Origin: a virus
Virus record (IMG/VR): IMGVR_UViG_3300046007_006255
Location: 1 to 33,976 of that record
Direction: 5' to 3' (one strand)
Length of the DNA: 33,976 nt
This document shows, piece by piece, positions 1 to 7,405 of the stretch. The notes beneath the pieces were generated by a model. It was not told the DNA's origin, did not search any database, and worked only from the letters and a program-made list of their open reading frames with translations. How positions within the stretch are numbered: the stretch's first letter is position 1; each line of letters opens with the position of its first letter. Both the position numbers and the translations under genes were made by a program.

Positions 1-6
1 AAATAT

Positions 7-192
7 ATGTTCAACAAAGAAAAAGCGGAGCACGTTTTCTGGGCTACAATGGGAATATTTTGCCACACCTTTGCACAAAAGCATGGACGCTATCCGACAT
101 ACGAGGAACTGGCTCGAATGTGGTGCGGAGGCTCAGAGGGCTATAAATCAAATGCTACATTAAACTACCTAAACAAATATAAAAAGCTATGA
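7..192 (+). CDS. small hypothetical protein
   Basis: A 61-residue soluble protein that I do not recognise. It has an aromatic N-terminal helix (FWATMGIFCHTFAQ) followed by a segment with the look of a small helix-turn-helix or DNA-associated unit (RYPTYEELARMW). Its stop overlaps the start of the methyltransferase gene by 4 bases (ATGA), so the two are translationally coupled and belong to one transcript that begins upstream of the window. The start is the first ATG in the window. A longer form cannot be excluded because only 6 bases precede it. Confidence 0.6.
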   Translation: MFNKEKAEHVFWATMGIFCHTFAQKHGRYPTYEELARMWCGGSEGYKSNATLNYLNKYKKL

Positions 193-836
193 ATATAACA
201 GATAAAATACAGATAACTAACGAGGATAATATGCAGCTAATGGCACGCTATCCTGATAAGTATTTTGATTTGGCTATTGTTGACCCACCTTATGGGATAG
301 GAGCAAACAAGATGACATTAGGAAACGGCAAGAAAAAGATTTATAGAGGAGTAAATGATTGGGATAAAACAATACCAAAAGAATCATATTTTAGCGAATT
401 ATTTAGGGTTAGTAAAAATCAGGTTATTTGGGGAGGTAATTATATGACTGAATTTTTACCACCTACTTCAGCTTGGTTGTTTTGGGATAAAATGACTGGT
501 TTAAACGATTTTGCTGATGGGGAATTAGCATGGACTTCTTACAAAGGAGCATTAAGAAAAATAACAAAACAATGGCTTGGTTCTAATGCCAAGGATGGAC
601 TTGAAAGAATACATCCTACTCAAAAACCAATTTATTTATATTCATATATTTTAAATAAATACACAAAACCAAATGATAAAATACTCGATACACACTTAGG
701 TTCAGGTTCAATTGCCATCGCCTGCCACGATTACGGATTTGAATTAACAGCGTGCGAACTTGATAAAGATTACTACGATGCAGCGGTAAAACGAATAAAA
801 AACCACGTTTCACAAATTAAATTATTTGCATTATGA
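189..836 (+). CDS. DNA amino-methyltransferase (N6-adenine or N4-cytosine), beta-type motif order
   Basis: A 215-residue S-adenosylmethionine-dependent methyltransferase acting on an exocyclic amino group of adenine or cytosine. The catalytic motif DPPY lies at residues 32-35. A conserved HPTQKP lies at 142-147. The SAM-binding motif (DTHLGSGS, 167-174) comes after the catalytic motif, which is the beta-class order. The protein is short, as is usual for phage orphan methyltransferases, and no restriction partner lies nearby, so protection of phage DNA is the likely role. It overlaps both neighbours by 4 bases. Its codon use looks more AT-rich than that of the structural genes, consistent with a swapped-in module. 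The target site and the modified base cannot be read from the sequence. Confidence 0.9.
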   Translation: MNITDKIQITNEDNMQLMARYPDKYFDLAIVDPPYGIGANKMTLGNGKKKIYRGVNDWDKTIPKESYFSELFRVSKNQVIWGGNYMTEFLPPTSAWLFWDKMTGLNDFADGELAWTSYKGALRKITKQWLGSNAKDGLERIHPTQKPIYLYSYILNKYTKPNDKILDTHLGSGSIAIACHDYGFELTACELDKDYYDAAVKRIKNHVSQIKLFAL

Positions 837-1033
837 AATCAATTGTTATTTTGGAAGGCTCGAAACAGCCTTATATTGCAATCGGGAGGCACTTTGGAGG
901 CATAAATCTGGAGGGCGTGCAATATATTTACCACCCTGCGAGAGATGCCTTCATCCGCAAAGACTGGGTTAAAAAAATGAAGGGCAAAAAGTGGGAGCAA
1001 TTTCTCGAGGAAGTCAAAGCCAGTGAGCAATGA
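833..1033 (+). CDS. small hypothetical protein
   Basis: A 66-residue protein of unknown function. The first half looks beta-rich (residues 1-35, with IAIGRHFGG) and the second half is a basic amphipathic helix (KKMKGKKWEQFLEEV). It overlaps the methyltransferase upstream and the RuvC-like gene downstream by 4 bases each, so it is co-translated with DNA-processing genes. The basic helix would suit nucleic-acid contact, but that is inference only. Confidence 0.6.
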   Translation: MKSIVILEGSKQPYIAIGRHFGGINLEGVQYIYHPARDAFIRKDWVKKMKGKKWEQFLEEVKASEQ

Positions 1034-1548
1034 TTCTTTACGTCGGGGTTGATCCTGCATTCAGGGAGAACGGGTTTTATGTTTGCGTCATAAATGACAA
1101 TATCGCAGACTTTCAGAAAATGAAAACATTTATAGACTTTGTCGAATTTATCGATAAAATTGCAGACAATAACCTGGAGGCTTTAATCTGTATTGAGAAC
1201 AGCAACGAAACAAATCACACCTTCATAAGCCCGAAAGTCAGATCCGCCAGTGGCAGGGAAAAAATTAGTCGGGACGTGGGCAAAAATCAGGCAGTTTCTC
1301 AAATGTCTGTCGATTATGCAAAATATCGGCTCAGCATTGGAGTTTACTCAGTCAGTCCAGCGGATAAGGGTATAAAGTGGTCCGACCTGATCACGAAGGC
1401 AGAAGCCAGAAATCACGGCTTGGATCTTTTAAATTACAAAGGTCTTAAATCTGAGCAGGACAAAAGAGATGCTTTTAAACTCGCATTGAGGGCAAAATTT
1501 GAGTTTTTTAAGGCAAAAAGTGCTCAAAAAAGGCAAAAAAAGTTCTAA
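1030..1548 (+). CDS. RuvC-like Holliday junction resolvase / RNase H-fold nuclease
   Basis: A 172-residue protein with the acidic framework of the RuvC/RNase H fold: an N-terminal strand with GVDP (Asp8), a second acidic residue after a hydrophobic strand (Glu56 in CIENS), and a C-terminal helix with two aspartates (Asp144 and Asp147 in DKRDAFKLAL). Phage members of this group resolve branched DNA after replication or recombination, before packaging. The C-terminus is very basic (residues 161-172), consistent with DNA binding. The family is called from motif spacing only, so the exact subfamily is uncertain. It is the last gene of the first operon; no hairpin terminator follows, only an A/T-rich gap of 127 bases that holds the next promoter. 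Confidence 0.75.
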   Translation: MILYVGVDPAFRENGFYVCVINDNIADFQKMKTFIDFVEFIDKIADNNLEALICIENSNETNHTFISPKVRSASGREKISRDVGKNQAVSQMSVDYAKYRLSIGVYSVSPADKGIKWSDLITKAEARNHGLDLLNYKGLKSEQDKRDAFKLALRAKFEFFKAKSAQKRQKKF

Positions 1549-1616
1549 ACAGAAAAAAAAATCACATTTTTGAAAAAAAAATAATAAAAAACTAACTACC
1601 TATTTAAATTAAAATC

Positions 1617-1637
1617 TATCTTTGTATTATAATACAA
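1617..1637 (+). promoter_or_regulatory. Bacteroidota-type promoter with overlapping palindromic operator (copy 1)
   Basis: The -7 box TATCTTTG (1617-1624) matches the Bacteroidota consensus TAnnTTTG. A perfect 16-base palindrome, TTGTATTATAATACAA (1622-1637), overlaps the end of this box and the expected start point, where a repressor or activator could bind. No clear -33 TTTG is seen at the usual distance. About 37 bases from 1608 onward are almost identical to a second site at 22056-22092, and the distance to the next ATG is the same within one base (52 against 51). Confidence 0.75.
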
Positions 1638-1675
1638 TTAGGACGAATTAACAATCACACAAAAAACCTTTTATT

Positions 1676-1867
1676 ATGACAACTATCGAAGCAGTTAAAA
1701 AACTTGAAGCAATGGAAAAAGCTATTTCAAAATTGGAAAAAATCGATGTTAACTCTGAAAAAGCTCCATACGGTTTTTGGATTAAAAGAAATAATGCTTT
1801 AAATAAAGTAATCAATGAGCATCACAATTTTTTGCGCTCACTTTGGGATGCAGGAATATTTGTATAA
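1676..1867 (+). CDS. small early-type hypothetical protein
   Basis: A 63-residue, lysine- and glutamate-rich, probably all-helical protein. The first 30 residues form a likely amphipathic helix (VKKLEAMEKAISKLEKI). I do not recognise a family. It is the first gene after promoter copy 1 and begins MTTI, as does the first gene after promoter copy 2 (22124), although the rest of the two proteins is unrelated. This position is typical of small host-takeover or regulatory proteins made first. Confidence 0.65.
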   Translation: MTTIEAVKKLEAMEKAISKLEKIDVNSEKAPYGFWIKRNNALNKVINEHHNFLRSLWDAGIFV

Positions 1868-1910
1868 AAAACAACGGGGAGAGGCATCCGACAAACCTCA
1901 ATATTTTTAA

Positions 1911-1930
1911 CTTTTTAAAACCTTATTTTT
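1911..1930 (+). promoter_or_regulatory. repeated translation leader
   Basis: This is a 20-base block, CTTTTTAAAACC followed by TTATTTTT, directly abutting the ATG of the RadC-like gene. The identical 20 bases precede the next gene (2471-2490), and the last 19 recur before the gene at 23176. It contains no purine-rich Shine-Dalgarno sequence. It is A/T-rich and likely unstructured, as expected for Bacteroidota initiation, but the exact conservation suggests a more specific role. Confidence 0.6.
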
Positions 1931-2467
1931 ATGAACTTACAAATCTTAATCGGAGCAAAAGCAGCTCAAAAAATCCAAGACTCAGGCATAAACATTCTCC
2001 AAGCTTGCGACATTGAAATTGAATACATCGCAGGAAAGGCTGCAGCTAAAAAAATAAAAGCAGCAAAGTCTTTAATTAACACGGAAGATGAAAAAGCACA
2101 AATTCGCAGCGCAAACGATGCTTACCAGATTGTAAAGGATATGCAGTTTTTAGATCACGAGCGATTTGAGGTACTGGCACTAAATAGAAATAATAAAGTA
2201 ATGGAAAGAATTTTATTAAGTCAGGGCGGAATATCTTCAACGGTTGTAGATCTAAAAATACTTTTTAAAAGACTTTTGATTTGTGGTGCATCTGGATTTA
2301 TTTGCGTACACAATCACCCGAGTGGAAACACTCAACCAAGTCAACATGATATTGATTTGACACGTAAAATAAAAGAGGGCGCTCATTTATTAGATTTAAA
2401 ACTTTACGATCATATAATAGTTGCAGGAAATACATTTTACAGTTTTATGGATAACGGATACATTTAA
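1931..2467 (+). CDS. RadC-like JAB/MPN-domain protein
   Basis: A 178-residue protein whose C-terminal half is a RadC-type JAB domain. The metal-binding HNHPSG lies at 127-132, followed by the family pattern PSQHD (136-140), and an upstream acidic region at 77-80 probably gives the JAMM glutamate. The first ~55 residues are an Ala/Lys-rich helical region in place of the usual RadC helix-hairpin-helix. RadC-like proteins are common in phages and mobile elements, where anti-restriction or repair roles are suspected but the biochemistry is not settled. The start ATG directly follows the repeated leader. Confidence 0.85.
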   Translation: MNLQILIGAKAAQKIQDSGINILQACDIEIEYIAGKAAAKKIKAAKSLINTEDEKAQIRSANDAYQIVKDMQFLDHERFEVLALNRNNKVMERILLSQGGISSTVVDLKILFKRLLICGASGFICVHNHPSGNTQPSQHDIDLTRKIKEGAHLLDLKLYDHIIVAGNTFYSFMDNGYI

Positions 2468-2470
2468 TCA

Positions 2471-2490
2471 CTTTTTAAAACCTTATTTTT
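2471..2490 (+). promoter_or_regulatory. repeated translation leader
   Basis: Second exact copy of the 20-base leader found at 1911-1930, lying between the RadC-like stop (2467) and the ATG at 2491. Together with the copies at 1911 and 23157 it marks early-type genes. Confidence 0.6.
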
Positions 2491-2970
2491 ATGAAAAACC
2501 TATTTAACATTGACGCTGAACTTTATGAAGTTTACAGCCAAATCGAAAACAACGGAGGCGAGATGACTCCAGAGCTTGAGGCAGCCCTCGAAATTTCCGA
2601 GTCTGAGCGACTTACTAAGGGCGAGGGATATGTTTATGTCATTAAGCAATTAAAGTCTCAAGCGGAGCTAATTAAAAGCGAAATAAAGCGTCTGCAGGAA
2701 ATAGCTAAACGCTATGAAAACTCCTCCGACAAATTAGCGGACAGATTACTTGAGTCAGTTGTTGCTCACGGGCAAATCAAAACGGCTTTTGTGACAATAT
2801 CGAGCCGAAAGAGTAAGTCAGTAAGCATCACGGACGAAAGTTTGTTAGGAGCTGAATTTTTACGCATTAAGACAGAGCCAAACAAAACAGCAATTAAGGA
2901 AGCGCTCGAAAGCGGTCAGGAAGTGCAGGGAGCTTTAATAATAGAAAATTACTCACTCAGTATTCGATAA
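2491..2970 (+). CDS. Gp157-like siphovirus protein
   Basis: A 159-residue protein resembling the siphovirus Gp157 family. It has an N-terminal helical part (LFNIDAELYEVYSQIE), a charged central coiled coil (about residues 45-90) and a C-terminal beta-rich part containing TISSRKSKSVSI. Gp157 was linked to phage resistance in Streptococcus thermophilus; in phage genomes it usually sits beside ssb or recombination genes, and its biochemical role is unknown. It follows the RadC-like gene in the operon driven by promoter copy 1. The length is close to the family's usual size. Confidence 0.7.
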   Translation: MKNLFNIDAELYEVYSQIENNGGEMTPELEAALEISESERLTKGEGYVYVIKQLKSQAELIKSEIKRLQEIAKRYENSSDKLADRLLESVVAHGQIKTAFVTISSRKSKSVSITDESLLGAEFLRIKTEPNKTAIKEALESGQEVQGALIIENYSLSIR

Positions 2971-3081
2971 AAAAATTCCTTTGTAGTTTATGTGGCGAAA
3001 AACAAAACTTAATCAGTGCTAATGTTTAAAGTTTTAAGCGTCGTTCGATCCGATGCCAAAGGAACAAAAAATTATAAAACA

Positions 3082-4278
3082 ATGATAAAAGTAGGTTCAG
3101 ATTTTAGCGGAGTAGGTGCATTTAATCAAGCGCTAAATAGACTCGGTATTCAATATAATGAAATATTTGCTTGCGATATGGATAAATACGCTCGGCAAAC
3201 ATTTGTGCATAATTACGGAGAACCTAAGTATTATCCAACAAACGTTTATGAGCGTAAAATACCGTCCGAATCCTTAGACATTTATATGACCTCTCCGCCC
3301 TGCCAAGCTTTTAGTTTAGCCGGGAAGCGATTAGGCAAAAATGACAAAAGAGGTATTTTGTTTTTTAATAGTTTGGAATTTATAGAAAAGAATAAACCTC
3401 GTTTTTTTATCTTTGAAAATGTCAAAGGTTTATTATCAGATGATGGCGGTAGAACATTTTCGGAATGGGTTAATTTTTTAGGAGGCAAATCTGTTAACGG
3501 TGCGCCTGTTTTATTTCCTTATGCCGATGCTGTAGATTACCACTTATATTGGAAAGTATTAAACGCAAAGCATCACGGTGTACCACAGAACAGAGAGCGA
3601 GTTTTTTTAATTGGCATTCGTGACGATATAGATAATAATTTTAGCTTTCCTGCTGAAGAACATTTAACAAAGCGGTTAAAAGATGTACTTGAAAGCGAAG
3701 TAGATAAAAAGTATTTTTTGAGTGAGAAGATGTTAGATTGTTTATTTAATCATAAATCAGAAAAATTTCAAATTAATACACCAGTTATAAATGAAACTAA
3801 TGAAGCAAGAACTTTAAGAACTGAAATGGCTAAAATGGGAAGACAGGATAATTTTATAAAAATTGTAACAAACACAAATCCATGCGGTTATGGTCAAAAT
3901 GGTAACATATATAATGTGCATGGAATTTCACCAACATTAAGCACAAATAAAGGAGAGGGAATAAAAATAAAATCTGCAACATCTAAAGGTTATGAAGAAG
4001 CTACAGAGGGAGATTCGATAAATTTTAGCGTACTGAATAGCGAAACAAGGCGAGGCAGAGTTGGAAAAGGTGTTGCACAGACTTTAGATACTGCTTGCAA
4101 TCAAGGTATTTTAAACAACTACCAAATCCGCCGCCTAACCCCTCGAGAATGCTTCCGACTTATGGACTTTCCTGATACATTTACTTGGCCTGTATCAGAT
4201 AGTCAAGCATATAAACAAGCTGGGAATAGTATTGTAGTTAACGTACTTTATAAAATATTAAAAAATCTTAGTCTATAA
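3082..4278 (+). CDS. DNA (cytosine-5-)-methyltransferase
   Basis: A 398-residue enzyme that methylates carbon 5 of cytosine in DNA. In order: SAM motif DFSGVGAF (7-14), catalytic PPCQ with nucleophile Cys74, ENVKGL (112-117), the QNRERVFLIG motif, a long variable target-recognition region, and the C-terminal RRLTPRECFRLMDFP and QAGNSIV motifs. All core motifs are intact, so it should be active. A longer frame opens at GTG 3016 or ATG 3022, but motif I normally lies within the first few residues, so ATG 3082 is preferred. No cognate endonuclease gene is seen, suggesting an orphan protective methylase. A strong terminator follows directly. Confidence 0.93.
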   Translation: MIKVGSDFSGVGAFNQALNRLGIQYNEIFACDMDKYARQTFVHNYGEPKYYPTNVYERKIPSESLDIYMTSPPCQAFSLAGKRLGKNDKRGILFFNSLEFIEKNKPRFFIFENVKGLLSDDGGRTFSEWVNFLGGKSVNGAPVLFPYADAVDYHLYWKVLNAKHHGVPQNRERVFLIGIRDDIDNNFSFPAEEHLTKRLKDVLESEVDKKYFLSEKMLDCLFNHKSEKFQINTPVINETNEARTLRTEMAKMGRQDNFIKIVTNTNPCGYGQNGNIYNVHGISPTLSTNKGEGIKIKSATSKGYEEATEGDSINFSVLNSETRRGRVGKGVAQTLDTACNQGILNNYQIRRLTPRECFRLMDFPDTFTWPVSDSQAYKQAGNSIVVNVLYKILKNLSL

Positions 4279-4281
4279 AAA

Positions 4282-4308
4282 AAAGCCCTGCAATCACTGC
4301 GGGGCTTT
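4282..4308. terminator. bidirectional intrinsic terminator
   Basis: An 11-bp stem (AAAGCCCTGCA at 4282-4292 pairing with TGCGGGGCTTT at 4298-4308, one G-T pair) encloses a 5-base loop. An A-run precedes it and a T-rich stretch follows, so it can stop transcripts from both directions. It sits between the convergent methyltransferase (+) and the 4340-4684 gene (-). Confidence 0.88.
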
Positions 4309-4339
4309 CACTTTTTAATCACTATAACAAACTTACAAA

Positions 4340-4684
4340 CTATTGACCAGATTTATTTTTTACAACTTTGACAACCTGCAGCACAACAGACGAAGTAACG
4401 ACCAGCCAGTTGATGCACTGCTCGACAATTAGCTCTGCTTTGTCATTAGTAAGCTCCAATTTTTGCGCAATGGCTTGTTTGATTTCCTCCGAATATTGAG
4501 GCGAAATGCCAGCTTTAAGCTCATCAATAGCAGCGGAGATATTTGTGACGAATTTAGGCAATTTCAAAAGCTCAGGTACCAGACCGACAAGCTCAGAAAA
4601 TTGTACTTTTTTATCCTCAAGGATTTTGCCGATCTCGCTTATTAGTTCGGCTGAAATGATCACGCAGGTTTTTAATGCAGACAT
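4340..4684 (-). CDS. hypothetical protein, sole minus-strand gene
   Basis: A 114-residue helical protein that I do not recognise with certainty. It has an amphipathic N-terminal half and a hydrophobic C-terminal stretch (about residues 88-108, containing WLVVTSSVVLQVV) that could be a membrane anchor. It is the only convincing gene on this strand. It has its own -7 box at 4711-4718 and ends at the bidirectional terminator. Being divergent from a lysin gene, it could be a holin-like or regulatory partner, but nothing in the sequence proves this. Confidence 0.65.
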   Translation of the reverse strand: MSALKTCVIISAELISEIGKILEDKKVQFSELVGLVPELLKLPKFVTNISAAIDELKAGISPQYSEEIKQAIAQKLELTNDKAELIVEQCINWLVVTSSVVLQVVKVVKNKSGQ

Positions 4685-4710
4685 GGTAAATATTTTTTAG
4701 GTTAATAGCA

Positions 4711-4718
4711 CAAAAATA
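4711..4718 (-). promoter_or_regulatory. candidate -7 box for the minus-strand gene
   Basis: Read on the minus strand this is TATTTTTG, a match to the Bacteroidota consensus TAnnTTTG, 26 bases upstream of the start codon of the 4340-4684 gene. No convincing -33 element is seen. It lies back to back with the plus-strand box at 4731-4738. Confidence 0.45.
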
Positions 4719-4730
4719 CATTTTTTAATA

Positions 4731-4738
4731 TATATTTG
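4731..4738 (+). promoter_or_regulatory. candidate -7 box for the lysin/deazaguanine/terminase operon
   Basis: TATATTTG matches TAnnTTTG and lies 19 bases before the GTG start at 4758. It is the only promoter-like element found ahead of the long plus-strand operon that runs from 4758 through the terminase genes. No -33 match is clear. Confidence 0.5.
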
Positions 4739-4757
4739 TCTAAAATTACAAAAGTTT

Positions 4758-5384
4758 GTGAAAAAATTTCAACAGATACTCAAAAATAGGGGCTATTATT
4801 CGGGAGCAATTGACGGAATAGTCGGACCACTTACATTGGCAGGAGCAAAGGCTTGGATTGACGATGAGATGAATACTCGAGGCTGGGTTAAGCCAGTTAA
4901 CGACTTAGTTTGGGTACGAACAGACCAAAGCTTCGACAATAAGTTTGCAGACTACTGCATCAGGTTCAATAACAGGATAGCTGACATGGTCATGAGCTGC
5001 TCAACTACTCCAGGCGATTTTATAATTTTTAATCCTTTGACGGTTGGCGGCATCACTGGCTCAGCTGTTGCCTGCGAGCAGCAAGTAATCGGGAGCCATA
5101 AGTTTGTCACGTCGGGCAATTGGAAAAGCCTTTGGTTAAATGCTCCTTACTTTTTTCAGTCTGGAGCTATTGAGATTTATAGAGATGCCAACAAAGACAG
5201 AAAGCTCGATAAGACGGTAAAAACAAAGGGTTATTATGGAATAAACTTCCATAGGGGCGGAGTCGGGTCTTTTGTCGATAACTGGTCAGCTGGTTGTATG
5301 GTAGTGCCAGATGCACGTTGGTTCGAAGCAATAAAGATTTTTTCCGCAAATCAATTGATAAATTTTACCCTAATAGAATTATGA
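4758..5384 (+). CDS. peptidoglycan-binding and YkuD-like domain protein, putative lysin
   Basis: A 208-residue protein. Residues 1-45 form a peptidoglycan-binding type repeat (FQQILKNRGYYSGAIDGIVG). The C-terminal domain carries a YkuD-like L,D-transpeptidase signature: His165 in NFHRGG, then SAGC with Ser177 and candidate catalytic Cys180. Such a domain acts on peptidoglycan cross-links or stem peptides. Placement at the head of an operon makes a lysis or cell-wall role likely. The GTG start is supported by the second lysin gene at 33838, which begins with ATG at the equivalent codon and matches this protein closely over the visible part. No signal peptide is seen, so export would need a holin. 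An amidase-type lysin is less likely because the SxGC motif is clear. Confidence 0.75.
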   Translation: MKKFQQILKNRGYYSGAIDGIVGPLTLAGAKAWIDDEMNTRGWVKPVNDLVWVRTDQSFDNKFADYCIRFNNRIADMVMSCSTTPGDFIIFNPLTVGGITGSAVACEQQVIGSHKFVTSGNWKSLWLNAPYFFQSGAIEIYRDANKDRKLDKTVKTKGYYGINFHRGGVGSFVDNWSAGCMVVPDARWFEAIKIFSANQLINFTLIEL

Positions 5385-5974
5385 AAATAGAATTGATTAA
5401 GTCGCAAAATATAGCACTCGCAAAGCTGGAAACAAACAAGGGGCAAATAGAGGGACTTCCAAAAAATCCACGTTTAATAAAGGACGCAAAGTTCGAAAAG
5501 TTAAAAAAAAGTATTGAGGATAATCCCGAAATGCTTGGAATGAGGGAAGTCTTAGTTTATCCGCACGGCTCAAAGTTTGTTATTATTGGCGGCAATATGC
5601 GCTTTCAGGCATGCAAGGAACTCGGATTTACTGAGGTGCCCTGCAAGGTACTTGATAAAGATACGACAGCGGAGCAGCTGCGAGCTATTACAATAAAAGA
5701 TAATGTAGGTTTTGGGGAGCACGACTGGGAACTTTTGGCGAATGAGTGGGACAGCGTTGAGTTAGATGAGTGGGGGCTGGATGTGCCCACATATTTAACG
5801 GATAGTGACATTGATTTGGATCAATTTTTTGAGGAATCAAATCAGGAGGAGAAAGAGCAAGTTTTTAAAATTGTACTCGAATATACAGAGGAGGATTATA
5901 ATTCAGTGCTTGAGGCTTTGAAAAAACATTCAGGCAGTAAAGAAAATATAATTGCAAATTTATTAGGAATATGA
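5381..5974 (+). CDS. ParB-like N-terminal-domain protein
   Basis: A 197-residue protein with a ParB/sulfiredoxin-type nuclease-like domain. The signature GGNMRFQACKELGF lies at about residues 68-81, preceded by helical residues typical of the fold. The C-terminal third is acidic. The upstream overlapping frame from 5294 adds 29 residues inside the lysin gene; ATG 5381 overlaps the lysin stop by 4 bases and is chosen. The next gene (dpdA-like) also starts by a 4-base overlap. In bacterial Dpd systems DpdB, a ParB-like protein with ATPase activity, is needed with DpdA to insert preQ0 into DNA. This protein might play a reduced version of that role. However, similar small ParB-like genes occur beside many phage terminases, so the link is inference. 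Confidence 0.8.
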   Translation: MKIELIKSQNIALAKLETNKGQIEGLPKNPRLIKDAKFEKLKKSIEDNPEMLGMREVLVYPHGSKFVIIGGNMRFQACKELGFTEVPCKVLDKDTTAEQLRAITIKDNVGFGEHDWELLANEWDSVELDEWGLDVPTYLTDSDIDLDQFFEESNQEEKEQVFKIVLEYTEEDYNSVLEALKKHSGSKENIIANLLGI

Positions 5975-6720
5975 TTGTTTATTTAGCAGGAGAAGCATAC
6001 GGCGAGAAAGTTTTTCAGCATTATAAATATGATTTTAACCGATTAGATTCATTTTATTACGTTGGCAAAAATATAAACTTTACTGATAAGATAAAATATT
6101 ACAATCGTTATATTTTAGATAGTGGTGCCTTTACGTTTATTATGAGCAAAAAAAAAATCAATATTGACATCGACTATTTTACAGACCAATACATCGAGTT
6201 CGTAAACAATCACAATATTAATCTTTTTTTTGAGATGGATGTTGATGCAGTGTACGGCTATAATAAAGTAAAAAAATTACGAGCAAAAATCGAAAACAAA
6301 ACTTTCAAACAAACGATTCCTGTATTCCATAAAAATAGAGGATTTGATGATTGGGTAGCAATGTGCAAAGATTATGATTATATTGCCATCGGTATAGCTG
6401 GAAAAGATGTGGCGTGGGGCGACTATAAAATGTTTAATAAATTCGTTTTATCAGCAAAAGAACATAATACAAAAGTACACGGTCTTGGAATTACGGGAAT
6501 GGAAAGTTTAAAACGCATTCCCTTTCACTCAGTGGACTCAAGTGCGTGGACTGCAGGAAATAGATATAAAACAATTTTTAAATTTGATGGTGATTTTATC
6601 AAAAGCGTCAAAGTAGATTTATCAAAAAAGCGTATTTCAAATCACCTTGGTTTGGCAATGCATAATTTTGGTGAATGGTTAAAATTTAGTAAATCAATGG
6701 AAAATAAAATAATAATATGA
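5971..6720 (+). CDS. dpdA: DpdA-like DNA-guanine transglycosylase (TGT superfamily)
   Basis: A 249-residue member of the tRNA-guanine transglycosylase superfamily, resembling phage DpdA proteins that exchange guanine in DNA for a 7-deazaguanine base. Visible landmarks are LDSGAF (Asp50, matching the substrate-binding DSGGF of TGT), FFEMDVDA (86-93), an IAIG-IAG strand at 138-144, VHGLGIT (169-175) and SVDSSAW (187-193). It is much shorter than bacterial tRNA enzymes (about 375 residues) and I see no zinc-cysteine cluster, both as expected for the phage DNA branch. It overlaps the ParB-like gene and queC by 4 bases each, so substrate synthesis and insertion are co-expressed. Which deazaguanine it inserts, and at which sequence, cannot be read from the protein. 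Confidence 0.85.
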   Translation: MIVYLAGEAYGEKVFQHYKYDFNRLDSFYYVGKNINFTDKIKYYNRYILDSGAFTFIMSKKKINIDIDYFTDQYIEFVNNHNINLFFEMDVDAVYGYNKVKKLRAKIENKTFKQTIPVFHKNRGFDDWVAMCKDYDYIAIGIAGKDVAWGDYKMFNKFVLSAKEHNTKVHGLGITGMESLKRIPFHSVDSSAWTAGNRYKTIFKFDGDFIKSVKVDLSKKRISNHLGLAMHNFGEWLKFSKSMENKIII

Positions 6721-7400
6721 AAAAGTGTTTAGTAATTTGTTCGGGTGGATTAGACTCTACTACTATGTCATTAATTAAAAGGGAAGAGGGTAATGTTGTA
6801 GATTTAATCACTTTTGATTATGGACAAAAGGCATCTAACGAAATTAAGCAAAGTAAAAAGTTAGCAGAAAAAATTTATGCTAAACATATAATAATTGACA
6901 TCAGCAGTTTAAAATTTATATTTGGTGATAAAAATCAATTAACCAATGATAATATCGAAGTAGAAAATACTTTTAAAGGCTCTGTCGTTGTTCCATTACG
7001 AAATTCAGTATTCGTTAATTTAGCATATATTTACGCTATGACACATCAGTATGATGAGGTTATTCTTGGTAGCCATTTGGATGATTTAACATTAGATGAA
7101 AATAATGAATATATGTTCCCAGATTGTTCTCCACAATTTTTTACAGCAATGAATCAAGCTTATGAAAAAGGAAAGCGCAAAGAAGACCATAAAACTGAGA
7201 TTATTTCTGCCAGTATGTTAAATTTTTATAAAAAAAATCTTATACAAAAAGCATATGAAATTAATAAGTATATATTATTCGAAAGTTGGTCTTGTTATTT
7301 AAATGAAGAGGTTCAATGTGGAATTTGTGATAGTTGTAAAAATAGGAAGAATTCATTTATACAAGCTGATATACAAGATGAAACAATTTACAAAAATTAA
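6717..7400 (+). CDS. queC: 7-cyano-7-deazaguanine (preQ0) synthase QueC
   Basis: A 227-residue ATP-dependent synthase converting 7-carboxy-7-deazaguanine to preQ0 by way of the amide. The PP-loop SGGLDS lies at 9-14. The conserved VPLRN and PDCSPQF patterns follow, and the zinc site is complete (Cys193, Cys201, Cys204, Cys207 in the pattern C-x7-C-x2-C-x2-C). The length matches stand-alone QueC. It overlaps dpdA by 4 bases and is followed after 5 bases by queD. Base use is strikingly AT-rich compared with the structural genes, suggesting a separate origin. No glutamine-amidotransferase fusion is present. Confidence 0.95.
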   Translation: MKKCLVICSGGLDSTTMSLIKREEGNVVDLITFDYGQKASNEIKQSKKLAEKIYAKHIIIDISSLKFIFGDKNQLTNDNIEVENTFKGSVVVPLRNSVFVNLAYIYAMTHQYDEVILGSHLDDLTLDENNEYMFPDCSPQFFTAMNQAYEKGKRKEDHKTEIISASMLNFYKKNLIQKAYEINKYILFESWSCYLNEEVQCGICDSCKNRKNSFIQADIQDETIYKN

Positions 7401-7405
7401 GAATA

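Noticed and set aside
1549-1675. Intrinsic terminator after the RuvC-like gene
   Set aside because: The gap is A/T-rich with no G/C stem. Only the promoter/operator is supported.
5294-5380. Extended N-terminus of the ParB-like gene
   Set aside because: It would overlap the lysin gene by 91 bases with an out-of-frame translation. ATG 5381 with its 4-base overlap fits the operon style.
5381-7405. preQ1/preQ0 riboswitch ahead of the que genes
   Set aside because: The genes overlap or are separated by 5 bases or fewer, leaving no room for a riboswitch, and the spacer at 4685-4757 shows no such fold.
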